From positions 1 through 64,000 of the forward strand of contig JAHJHR010000017.1 of assembly GCA_018823745.1 (NCBI GenBank): a DNA stretch of 64,000 nucleotides. The letters run 5' to 3'. Below are positions 42,875 through 51,106 of the stretch, one piece after another; the stretch's first letter is position 1, and each line of letters starts with the position of its first letter. Both the position numbers and the translations under genes were made by a program. Source of the DNA: Alphaproteobacteria bacterium (GTDB lineage: Bacteria; Pseudomonadota; Alphaproteobacteria; Oceanibaculales; Oceanibaculaceae). The notes below the pieces were generated by a model. The model ran no database searches. It saw only the letters and a program-made list of their open reading frames with translations, and was not told where the DNA came from.

Positions 42875-44047
42875 CTAATTCACCTGCGGCAGGGTGAATA
42901 CCTGGCCCGGATAGATCAGGTCCGGATCGCGGATCTGATCCTTGTTGGCGCCGTAAATCACCGTGAACGCCAGACCGTCGCCATAGGTGCTGCGGGCAAT
43001 GCGCCACAGATTATTGCCGGGCTGGATGACCACCACCCGGCCTGACAGCGTCTCCTTCAGCGGCTCCGACTTCAGGAAGGGCAGCTCCACCCGGGCGACG
43101 ACATTCCCATCTCGTTCCAGCTTGTCGACGCGCAGCCGGTGCGGGCCGGTCGCGACACTGGTCTCGGGCTGGAAGCGCCAGCGCCCGGCCTTATCGGCCT
43201 CGGCATCGCCCAGCAGCTTGTCATCCATATAAATCCGCACCCGGTCGCCCGGCTCGGCCCGGCCACTGAAGATGATGTCGCCCTTATCGTCATAATCGAT
43301 CACATCCAGCGTCACCGGCAGATTCTGCCCGCCGGTCGACGGCACGCTCACCACCTCGCGGGAAGGCTGCTGCGGGGCGGCCGGCGCGTCGGTCGTTGCA
43401 GCGGGGGCCTGCGGGGCCGGCGTCTGGGGTGCCGGTGCCGGGGGGGCATTCGACGGCGCTTGCGGCGCCTGCAGCACGGTGGACGCGCCATCGCCCTGGC
43501 GCGGCACGATCATCGCCAGCGGCGTCTGCGGCTGGGCGCTCGGCTGGCCGGCGATATCCTTGTCCGGCTCCGGCACCACCAGCACGACCACATCGTCGGA
43601 ATTCCGGCGGCTGCCATCCGGCATTTCCGCTTCCAGGCTCAGCTGGCGGCTGCCGGGGGCCAGCGGCTCCTTCGGCAGCAGCACCCATTCGCCGCGCTGG
43701 TCGGCCTGGATCTCGCCGATCAGCCTGTCGCCATCCATGACCCGGATTTTAGCATTCGGCTCCGCCCGGCCGGCGATCACGGTGTCGCCCTTGGGGTTCA
43801 CCCGCACGACATCGAAGCTGGGCGCGCGCGGGTCAGGCGTCGCGGCCGGCACACTCGGCTTGGCCACGTCAGGCCGGGCAGCAGACGGCGGCGTCACGGC
43901 CGGAGCGGCGGCGGTTTCGGTCTTCGGCACAACCGGCAGCTCTGCCTGCTTGGGCGGGTCTTCCGACGTCAGCAGAAAGTTCAGCAGGATGGCGATGACG
44001 ACGACGATGACGCCAATGGCGCCAATGATGAAGGGACGTCCGAGCAT
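42875..44047 (-). CDS. LysM peptidoglycan-binding protein with Ig-like domains
   Basis: 390 residues: N-terminal membrane helix, Pro/Ala-rich linkers, two bacterial Ig-like (adhesin-type) repeats (RAEPNAKIRVMDGDRLIGE and RAEPGDRVRIYMDDKLLGD), and a C-terminal LysM (VVIQPGNNLWRIARSTYGDG to YPGQVFTLP). Likely a cell-envelope protein. The frame runs to 44203 but MLGRPF at 44047 is the natural start. Confidence 0.82.
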   Translation of the reverse strand: MLGRPFIIGAIGVIVVVIAILLNFLLTSEDPPKQAELPVVPKTETAAAPAVTPPSAARPDVAKPSVPAATPDPRAPSFDVVRVNPKGDTVIAGRAEPNAKIRVMDGDRLIGEIQADQRGEWVLLPKEPLAPGSRQLSLEAEMPDGSRRNSDDVVVLVVPEPDKDIAGQPSAQPQTPLAMIVPRQGDGASTVLQAPQAPSNAPPAPAPQTPAPQAPAATTDAPAAPQQPSREVVSVPSTGGQNLPVTLDVIDYDDKGDIIFSGRAEPGDRVRIYMDDKLLGDAEADKAGRWRFQPETSVATGPHRLRVDKLERDGNVVARVELPFLKSEPLKETLSGRVVVIQPGNNLWRIARSTYGDGLAFTVIYGANKDQIRDPDLIYPGQVFTLPQVN

Positions 44048-44226
44048 GTTTATCCGGACCAAAATTGTCACAGGGGCGCAATAAAGCGACGCAAAGAGTT
44101 CACACCCTATAACGCCTCCCTTCCTGACGCAATTGCGCCAGAAGCCCCCGGCGGCAAGAATCAGGCGTTGCCGTCCGGCCCTATCATGGCAAGATTGCCG
44201 CACTGCAGCAGATCAAGGACCACGCC

Positions 44227-44937
44227 ATGGCGGAAGACCTCGCATCCACGGATCGGCCCCTCGCGACCAAGCGGGCCTTGATCTGGGATATCCCGACCCG
44301 TCTGTTCCACTGGCTGCTGGTCGGCGCGATCCTGGGCGCCTATCTCACGGATCAGTTCGGCGGTATCGACCGGACCTGGCATATGCGCTTCGGCTATGCA
44401 GTGCTCGGACTGGTGCTGTTCCGCATCGTCTGGGGGCTGGTGGGCAGCCAGCCGTCGCGCTTCGCCAGCTTCATTCCCGGCCCGCGCCGGCTGCTCGACT
44501 ATCTCTCCCATATCGGCGAGCGCCAGGCTCGTCCAACCGCAACGCATAACCCGATGGGGGCGCTCTCCGTCCTCGCCTTGCTGGCCGTCGTGCTGTTTCA
44601 GGCCGTCACCGGCCTGTTCGTCGATGACGCCATCCTGACGCAGGGCCCGCTGGCCAGCCTGGTGCCGGGCTGGGTTACCAGCCTGGCGACCAACATCCAT
44701 GCGTGGAATTTCAATGTGCTGGTCGCGCTGATCGTGCTGCATCTGGCGGCGATCGCCTTCTACCACCTCTACAAGCGCGAAAACCTGCTTGGCCCGATGA
44801 TCACCGGCTGGAAGACCCTGCCCGCCAGCCTGGCAACGCAAAAGCCGGCCAGCTTGTGGCTGGCCGGCCTGGTGATCCTGCTTGCTGCCGGACTGGTCTA
44901 TGGGATCGTCACCCAAGTACCGGTCTGGCTGCGCTAG
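44227..44937 (+). CDS. Cytochrome b561-type protein
   Basis: 236 residues, four to five helices with the His ligands of the b561 family: PTRLFHWLL, HMRFGYAV, IHAWNFNVLVALIVLHLAAIAFYH. Di-haem membrane electron carrier. Faces the cytochrome c' gene tail to tail, which fits the common b561/c' pairing. Confidence 0.88.
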   Translation: MAEDLASTDRPLATKRALIWDIPTRLFHWLLVGAILGAYLTDQFGGIDRTWHMRFGYAVLGLVLFRIVWGLVGSQPSRFASFIPGPRRLLDYLSHIGERQARPTATHNPMGALSVLALLAVVLFQAVTGLFVDDAILTQGPLASLVPGWVTSLATNIHAWNFNVLVALIVLHLAAIAFYHLYKRENLLGPMITGWKTLPASLATQKPASLWLAGLVILLAAGLVYGIVTQVPVWLR

Positions 44938-44940
44938 GCG

Positions 44941-45408
44941 TCAGCGGTTGCGATAGCTGTCATGGCAGGCCTTGCAGGTGCCGCCAATGGCGGCAACATG
45001 CTTGCCGACATCGCCCTGGGTCAGGGTGCCGGAAGCCGCCGAGAGGGCCGCCGTGGCGGTCTGCAGGGCGACCAGCTTGGCCGTGAAATCGGCCTGGTTC
45101 GTCCAGATCTCCGGTTTTGCCTTTGTCCCGGCGATCTCGCCATCGGCGCTGCCCTTGGGGAAGCCATCCGCCAGCATCTTGGCGATGGCGTCCATGTTGT
45201 CAGCGCGCAGGGCCAGCTGCTCATTGCTGAACGGCACCTCGCCCTTGGCCATGCCGACCACCGGGCCGAACTGCCAGGCCAGCGCCTTGAACAGGCCCTG
45301 GCGGTATTTCAGCGCATCATCCGTTTTCATATCCGCAGCCATTGCGGCCCCCGCGACGATACCGGCGGCACAGAGCCCCGCAACGATGGAAAAGAACGCT
45401 TTGCGCAT
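44941..45408 (-). CDS. Cytochrome c' (class II, four-helix bundle)
   Basis: 155 residues: signal peptide ending AMAAD and a C-terminal haem site GTCKACHDSYR (CxxCH) on the last helix, typical of cytochrome c'. Such proteins bind NO or other ligands. The stop lies 3 bp after the b561 stop. Confidence 0.93.
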   Translation of the reverse strand: MRKAFFSIVAGLCAAGIVAGAAMAADMKTDDALKYRQGLFKALAWQFGPVVGMAKGEVPFSNEQLALRADNMDAIAKMLADGFPKGSADGEIAGTKAKPEIWTNQADFTAKLVALQTATAALSAASGTLTQGDVGKHVAAIGGTCKACHDSYRNR

Positions 45409-45588
45409 GTGATATCCCCTCTGGTGAATCTTTAGCTACCGCGCTGTCGCCATAATGGCGCGAAAGGATCACCTGAATTGCGCGCCGCGTAAACGGCACT
45501 GCTGTGACAAGAAGCAAGCAAACACGTATTTGTGATCCCCGCCACGGTGCCGGTTGACCTGTGCCCCCCGCAATGCGATATGCCCGGC

Positions 45589-46173
45589 ATGACAAAAATC
45601 CGATCCCTGTGCGTTTACTGCGGCGCCTCCGGCCGCGTTCCCGAGGCCTACAAGCAGGCGGCCCGCGATCTCGGCACCGAACTGGGCCGGCGCGGCATCG
45701 ACCTGGTCTATGGCGGCGGCAAGGTCGGCCTGATGGGCGTGATCGCCGATGCGGCGATTGCCGCGGGCGGCAAGGTCATCGGCATCATTCCGAACCATCT
45801 GATGAAGCTGGAAGTCGGCCATGGCGGGGCCAGCGAGCTGATCGTCGTCGACACGATGCATGAGCGTAAGCAGATCATGTTCGACCGCGCCGACGCCTTC
45901 GCCATCCTGCCCGGCGGGCTGGGCACGCTGGACGAGACCTTCGAGATCGTCACCTGGAAGCAGCTGCGCCTGCATGACAAGCCGGTGATCGTGGTTGATA
46001 TCGAAGGCTATTGGCAGCCGCTGCAGGCGCTTCTGGAGCATATGATCACGGCCGGCTTCGTGAATCCGGTGCATCGCGGGCTGATGGATTTCGTGCCTGA
46101 TCTGCCGGCGCTGTTCGAGGCGCTGGAACGCACCCCTGCTGTGATTCCCGGGCCGGAGATCAAGTGGCAATAG
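45589..46173 (+). CDS. LOG-family protein (cytokinin-activating phosphoribohydrolase type)
   Basis: 194 residues with SLCVYCGASGR, GGGKVGLMGVIADAAI and the PGGLGTLDE motif (about residue 109-117), the LOG catalytic/binding signature. Bacterial LOG proteins hydrolyse nucleoside 5'-monophosphates. ATG at 45589 chosen at the family N-terminus; upstream frame extends to 45532. Confidence 0.88.
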   Translation: MTKIRSLCVYCGASGRVPEAYKQAARDLGTELGRRGIDLVYGGGKVGLMGVIADAAIAAGGKVIGIIPNHLMKLEVGHGGASELIVVDTMHERKQIMFDRADAFAILPGGLGTLDETFEIVTWKQLRLHDKPVIVVDIEGYWQPLQALLEHMITAGFVNPVHRGLMDFVPDLPALFEALERTPAVIPGPEIKWQ

Positions 46174-46268
46174 CTTCCAGCTCTTGCACCCTACGGTCGG
46201 CCTGATAAGGTGCGCCGCGACCAGAGTGGGTGCGCCGTTGAGCGCGTGCCGGTACCAGGAGAAAACGC

Positions 46269-47483
46269 ATGGCGAAAATCAAAGTAAAAAACCCGATTGT
46301 CGAACTCGACGGCGATGAGATGACCCGGATCATCTGGCAGATGATCAAGGACAAGCTGGTCCTGCCCTATCTCGACGTCGACCTGAAATACTACGATCTT
46401 GGCGTCGAATATCGCGACAAGACCGACGATCAGGTGACCATCGATTCCGCCAATGCGATCCGCGAATACGGCGTCGGCGTCAAATGCGCCACCATCACCC
46501 CGGACGAAGATCGGGTGAAGGAATTCGGCCTGAAGAAGATGTGGAAGTCGCCGAACGGCACGATCCGCAACATCCTGGGCGGCACCGTGTTCCGCCAGCC
46601 GATCATCTGCCAGAACGTGCCGCGCCTGGTGCCGGGCTGGACCCAGCCCATCGTCATCGGCCGTCACGCCTTCGGCGACCAGTACCGCGCCACCGATTTC
46701 CTGGTGCCCGGCCCCGGCAAGCTGACCATGACCTTCCAGCCGGCCGATGGCGGCCCGGCCCAGAATTTCAACATCTACGACTTCCCGTCGAGCGGTGTTG
46801 CCATGGGCATGTATAATCTGGACGACTCGATCCGCGATTTCGCCCGCGCCTGCTTCAATTACGGTCTCGACCTCAACTGGCCGGTCTATCTGTCGACCAA
46901 GAACACCATCCTGAAAGCCTATGACGGGCGCTTCAAGGATCTGTTCCAGGAAGTCTTCGACGATGAATTCGCCTCGAAGTTCAAGTCCAAGGGCCTGATC
47001 TACGAACATCGCCTGATCGACGACATGGTGGCCTGCGCCATGAAGTGGTCCGGCGGTTATGTCTGGGCCTGCAAGAACTATGATGGCGACGTGCAGTCCG
47101 ACACCGTGGCCCAGGGCTTCGGCTCGCTCGGCCTGATGACCTCGGTGCTGATGACCGCCGACGGCAAGACCGTCGAGGCCGAAGCCGCCCATGGCACGGT
47201 GACCCGTCACTATCGCCAGCACCAGCAGGGCAAGGCGACCTCGACCAACCCGATCGCCTCAATCTTCGCCTGGAGCCGTGGCCTCGCCTTCCGCGCCAAG
47301 ATGGACGAGACACCGGACGTGGCGCGCTTCGCCACCGCGCTGGAGAAGGTCTGCATCGACACCGTCGAATCCGGTCACATGACCAAGGATCTGGCCATCC
47401 TGATCAGCCCGGACCAGCCCTGGCTGACCACCAACCAGTTCCTCGACAAGCTGGACGAAAACCTGCAGAAGGCGATGGGCTGA
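46269..47483 (+). CDS. icd: NADP-dependent isocitrate dehydrogenase
   Basis: 404 residues of the eukaryote-like, homodimeric NADP-IDH type common in alphaproteobacteria: [16 protein letters not shown] at the start, [11 protein letters not shown], and the substrate-binding KSPNGT region; C-terminal [13 protein letters not shown]. Converts isocitrate to 2-oxoglutarate. AGGAGAAAA site upstream; terminator downstream. Confidence 0.97.
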   Translation: MAKIKVKNPIVELDGDEMTRIIWQMIKDKLVLPYLDVDLKYYDLGVEYRDKTDDQVTIDSANAIREYGVGVKCATITPDEDRVKEFGLKKMWKSPNGTIRNILGGTVFRQPIICQNVPRLVPGWTQPIVIGRHAFGDQYRATDFLVPGPGKLTMTFQPADGGPAQNFNIYDFPSSGVAMGMYNLDDSIRDFARACFNYGLDLNWPVYLSTKNTILKAYDGRFKDLFQEVFDDEFASKFKSKGLIYEHRLIDDMVACAMKWSGGYVWACKNYDGDVQSDTVAQGFGSLGLMTSVLMTADGKTVEAEAAHGTVTRHYRQHQQGKATSTNPIASIFAWSRGLAFRAKMDETPDVARFATALEKVCIDTVESGHMTKDLAILISPDQPWLTTNQFLDKLDENLQKAMG

Positions 47484-47509
47484 GGCCTGTCGTTTTCTGG
47501 CTGAGACAA

Positions 47510-47539
47510 AGGCGCCGGCAGCAATGCCGGCGCCTTTTT
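47510..47539 (+). terminator. Intrinsic terminator of icd
   Basis: AGGCGCCGGC (47510-47519)/GCCGGCGCCT (47526-47535), 6-nt loop AGCAAT, followed by T residues to 47539. It lies between icd and the convergent transglycosylase gene and may work in both directions. Confidence 0.9.
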
Positions 47540-47543
47540 CATG

Positions 47544-48380
47544 TCAGCGCGCGAGGTTTTCCGGCTGTGGTATGAAACGCTGGGCGACCGGCACCATACG
47601 CTTGCGATAGGCGGCCAGCCCCTGATTGCCATCGGTAACCGCCCGGTCCTTGCCGAGCCGGGCATTAGGCGCTGCACGCGACGCAGCGCTGTGCGCAGAC
47701 CCGGCGCTGGTGGCGGCCCCGCCACCCTTCGCCCAATCTGGCATGACGGTGGGCTGGCTGCGCAGGGCAGCAGCGCGGGCCGGCTCGGGAAACCGGATAT
47801 TGTCCTCGATTTCCGCGAAATTCCCGTCACGTATACCGTTCCACAGGCGAATCACCTTGGCCCGGTAGCGATTGTTGAATTCCGGCGTCGCCGAATGATA
47901 GTAGCCGGCGGCATTCTGCCAGTTCCGCCGCTCCTCCTTCAGCCGGCTGAGGAAATCGGCGGCATAGGCGACATTATGCTCCGGCTCAAACGCATCGCTC
48001 AGGGAGCGAAAGGCGTCGCCATGCCAGTACAGATTGATCTGCATGCAGCCGACATCGATGGATTTCACCCCGCGCGCCTGCAATTTCCGCACGGCGGCAA
48101 GTGCTGCCGCCTTGGTCGGGTAATAATTGCCCTCCCCCTCGGCATTGACCGTCCAGGGCCAGGGCACGCCCTGCCCCGCCTTGGTGTCCCACCGGCCAGA
48201 TTCGGCCAGCCCCACGGCACGCAGGAAATTCTTCGGGATTCCCTTGATTCTCTCCTGTGTGGCAATGGCGCCGCCGCACAAATCGGGCACCCCGCCGGGC
48301 AGACTCGGCAAGGCAAAGGCCGCCCCCGGCAGCAAGGCCGCGGCAGCAATGACAGTGAGAGCGAGGATCAAATTCTTCAT
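47544..48380 (-). CDS. Lytic transglycosylase-like (SLT-domain) exported protein
   Basis: 278 residues: signal peptide, then an SLT-like domain: KGIPKNFLRAVGLAESGRWDTKAG (catalytic Glu in LAESGR), SIDVGCMQINLYWHG, and FEPEHNVAYAADFLSRLK. C-terminal Ala-rich tail. Probably cleaves peptidoglycan glycan strands in the periplasm; no other cell-wall gene is adjacent. Confidence 0.85.
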   Translation of the reverse strand: MKNLILALTVIAAAALLPGAAFALPSLPGGVPDLCGGAIATQERIKGIPKNFLRAVGLAESGRWDTKAGQGVPWPWTVNAEGEGNYYPTKAAALAAVRKLQARGVKSIDVGCMQINLYWHGDAFRSLSDAFEPEHNVAYAADFLSRLKEERRNWQNAAGYYHSATPEFNNRYRAKVIRLWNGIRDGNFAEIEDNIRFPEPARAAALRSQPTVMPDWAKGGGAATSAGSAHSAASRAAPNARLGKDRAVTDGNQGLAAYRKRMVPVAQRFIPQPENLAR

Positions 48381-48418
48381 GGCAGCGGGTATAGAAGCAA
48401 CCTGCGTGCCAAGGTGGG

Positions 48419-48814
48419 CTAATCGACAGCGACGGCCTTTTCGCGAATCCAGCCGGCCAGGATATCGGCATCGATTTCACCAGCCGCCAGAGCAACAAAG
48501 ATGGCTTCACCGTCTTCACTGCTGGTTTCTATGCGATAGCCATTGGCTCGCAGAAAAACCATGAGACTGATCGCGGCGACGCGCTTATTGCCGTCAACGA
48601 AGCCATGGTTCTTCGCCAAGCCATGCGCCAGACTAGCCGCCAATGCCGCCATGTCGGGTTGTGGATCGCCATACGCCCAAAGCTGGAGAGGCCGCGCAAG
48701 GGCGGATTCGATCAAATTGCGGTCTCGAATTCCGGCGGACCCGCCATAGCCCTCGATAACTTTGTGATGAAGATGGATGACGTCATGGACCGAGAGCCAA
48801 ACCGGCTCCATCAT
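48419..48814 (-). CDS. Doc-family (Fic-fold) toxin
   Basis: 131 residues with the Doc/Fic core NHGFVDGNKRVAAIS (family H-x-F-x-D-G-N-K-R; here Gly at x). Doc toxins phosphorylate EF-Tu. Its ATG overlaps the antitoxin stop (48811-48814). No frameshift. Confidence 0.9.
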   Translation of the reverse strand: MMEPVWLSVHDVIHLHHKVIEGYGGSAGIRDRNLIESALARPLQLWAYGDPQPDMAALAASLAHGLAKNHGFVDGNKRVAAISLMVFLRANGYRIETSSEDGEAIFVALAAGEIDADILAGWIREKAVAVD

Positions 48815-48981
48815 TTAGCGAGAGCCTTGAACATGCTGTCATAACGCTTCATCGCTTCATCGGCGAAAGCGTCCAGCTTGTCGCGAGTTACCGCTGGCTT
48901 TGCCGGCTTGGGCGGCAAAGCCTTTTGCGATCCCTGCGTGGCGGGAACACTGTCAGCGGATTTACGGCTCGAATTACTCAT
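48811..48981 (-). CDS. Small antitoxin partner of the Doc toxin (not Phd-like)
   Basis: 56 residues: a disordered, Ser/Pro/Lys-rich N-terminus and a helical C-terminus (RDKLDAFADEAMKRYDSMFKALAK) that could bind the toxin. No AbrB or Phd/YefM fold is visible. The longer frame to 49380 overlaps the VWA gene and is rejected; the ATG at 48981 follows its own spacing. Confidence 0.7.
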   Translation of the reverse strand: MSNSSRKSADSVPATQGSQKALPPKPAKPAVTRDKLDAFADEAMKRYDSMFKALAK

Positions 48982-49034
48982 GGGGCTAATATAATCGCCG
49001 CTCGGGTGCATCGCCAGCTTTCCTTGAGAGCCCC

Positions 49035-50213
49035 CTACCGGCTCAGTTCCCGGATGCCCCTGTCGAGGCCGTCGAGGGTCAAAGGGAACATGCGGTCGCC
49101 CATGAGCTGCTGCATCGAGCGGATCGATTCCAGCCAGGGCCAGCGGCCCTCGGCGACCGGGTTCAGCCAGATAGCGCGCTGGTAGGTCGCCAGAACGCGC
49201 TGCATCCACAGCGCCCCCGCCTCCTCGTTCCAATGCTCGACCGAGCCGCCGGGATGGAAAATCTCGTAGGGGCTCATTGAGGCATCGCCGACGAAGATGA
49301 TCCGGTAATCCGCCGGATAGGTGTGCAGCACATCCCAGGTGGGGATCTTGTCCACGCCGCGCCGGCTGTTGTCCTTCCACACCCGCTCATACAGGCAGTT
49401 GTGGAAGTAGAAATATTCCAGATGCTTGAATTCGGCGCGGGCGGCGGAAAACAGCTCCTCGCAGATCTTGATGTGGCCGTCCATCGAGCCGCCGACATCG
49501 AAGAAGATCAGCAGCTTGATTGCATTATGCCGTTCCGGGCGCATCTTCAGGTCGAGCAGCCCGGCATTATTGGCGGTCGAGCGGATGGTGTCGTCAAGAT
49601 CAAGTTCGGTCGGCGCCCCCTGCCGGGCGAAACGGCGCAGCCGGCGCAGGGCGACCTTCAGATTGCGCGTGCCCAGCTCCACCGAATCGTCAAGATTGCG
49701 GTAATCGCGCTGGTCCCACACCTTCACCGCACGGAAATTGCGGTTGCCCTCCTGGCCGATGCGCACGCCTTCGGGATTATAGCCATAGGCGCCGAAGGGC
49801 GAGGTTCCGGCCGTGCCGATCCATTTGCTGCCGCCCTGGTGGCGCTTCTTCTGCTCCTCCAGGCGCTGGCGCAGCGTCTCCATCAGCTTGTCCCAGCCAC
49901 CCAGCGCCTCGATCTGCGCCTTCTCCTCCTCCGTCAGATGGCGCTCGGCCAGCTTGCGCAGCCACTCCTCGGGGATATCAGCGCCAAAGGCCTGGTCGAG
50001 CAGTTCCAGCCCCTTGAAGACATGGCCGAACACCTGGTCGAAGCGATCCAGATGCCGTTCATCCTTCACCATCGCCGCACGGGAGAAGTAATAGAAATCA
50101 TTGACAGAATAATTGGCGATGCCCGCCTTCACGCCTTCCAGAAGCGTGAGATATTCGCGCAGGGAGACCGGCACGCCGGCCTGCCGCAGTTCGAGGAAGA
50201 AATTCACGAACAT
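49035..50213 (-). CDS. VWA-domain protein (CoxE-like)
   Basis: 392 residues, N-terminal helical part then a von Willebrand A domain. The MIDAS begins FFDVGGSMDG, D-x-G-x-S rather than D-x-S-x-S. Partner of the MoxR AAA+ ATPase 20 bp upstream, a common bacterial pair thought to act in protein or metal-cofactor remodelling. Confidence 0.9.
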   Translation of the reverse strand: MFVNFFLELRQAGVPVSLREYLTLLEGVKAGIANYSVNDFYYFSRAAMVKDERHLDRFDQVFGHVFKGLELLDQAFGADIPEEWLRKLAERHLTEEEKAQIEALGGWDKLMETLRQRLEEQKKRHQGGSKWIGTAGTSPFGAYGYNPEGVRIGQEGNRNFRAVKVWDQRDYRNLDDSVELGTRNLKVALRRLRRFARQGAPTELDLDDTIRSTANNAGLLDLKMRPERHNAIKLLIFFDVGGSMDGHIKICEELFSAARAEFKHLEYFYFHNCLYERVWKDNSRRGVDKIPTWDVLHTYPADYRIIFVGDASMSPYEIFHPGGSVEHWNEEAGALWMQRVLATYQRAIWLNPVAEGRWPWLESIRSMQQLMGDRMFPLTLDGLDRGIRELSR

Positions 50214-50233
50214 GGCGTGCCCCCCGGCGCGGT

Positions 50234-51106
50234 CTAGCGCCCTTCGCGACGGGCCAGGAAGGCCAGGCGTTCGAACAGCTGCACGTCCTGCTCGCTCTTC
50301 AGCAGCGCGCCATAGAGCGGCGGAATGGCGCTTTTGGCATCCTTGGCGCGCAGCGCCTCGGGCGGGATATCCTCGACCATCAGCAGCTTCAGCCAGTCCA
50401 GCAGCTCGGAGGTTCCGGGCTTCTTCTTCAGGCCGGGCACGTCGCGCAGCTCATAGAAGCTGGCCAGCGCCTCGCGCACCAGCGCCTGTTTCACGCCGGG
50501 GAAATGCACCTCGACGATCTGCGCCATGGTGTCGGCATCGGGGAAGCGGATGTAGTGGAAGAAGCAGCGGCGCAGGAAGGCGTCCGGCAGTTCCTTCTCA
50601 TTGTTCGAGGTGATGATGACGAGCGGCCGGCGGGCCGCCTTCACGACTTCCCCGGTCTCGTAGACGAAGAATTCCATGCGGTCGAGTTCGAGCAGCAGAT
50701 CATTCGGGAACTCGATATCGGCCTTGTCGATCTCGTCGATCAGCAGCACAGTTGGCCGCTCGGCCACAAAGGCCTCCCACAGCTTGCCGCGCCGGATGTA
50801 ATTGGCGATGTCCTGCACCTTGGGATCGCCCAGCTGGCTGTCGCGCAGCCGGCTGACGGCATCGTATTCGTACAGCCCCTGCTGCGCCTTGGTGGTGGAT
50901 TTCACATGCCATTCGATGAGGTCGAGGCCCAACGCCTTCGCCACCTCATGCGCCAGCACGGTCTTGCCGGTGCCGGGCTCACCCTTTACCAGCAGCGGGC
51001 GCTGCAGTGTAAGCGCGGCATTCACCGCGACCGTCAGATCCTCGGTTGCGATGTAATCCTCGGTGCCGCCAAAGCGCCCGGAAATACCAGCCCTCTCCTG
51101 CGCCAT
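50234..51106 (-). CDS. MoxR-family AAA+ ATPase
   Basis: 290 residues: Walker A GEPGTGKTVLA, Walker B VLLIDEIDKAD, sensor ITSNNEKELPDAFLRRC. Likely chaperone ATPase working with the VWA protein. Its ATG overlaps the alaS stop by 1 bp (TGATG). Confidence 0.94.
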   Translation of the reverse strand: MAQERAGISGRFGGTEDYIATEDLTVAVNAALTLQRPLLVKGEPGTGKTVLAHEVAKALGLDLIEWHVKSTTKAQQGLYEYDAVSRLRDSQLGDPKVQDIANYIRRGKLWEAFVAERPTVLLIDEIDKADIEFPNDLLLELDRMEFFVYETGEVVKAARRPLVIITSNNEKELPDAFLRRCFFHYIRFPDADTMAQIVEVHFPGVKQALVREALASFYELRDVPGLKKKPGTSELLDWLKLLMVEDIPPEALRAKDAKSAIPPLYGALLKSEQDVQLFERLAFLARREGR

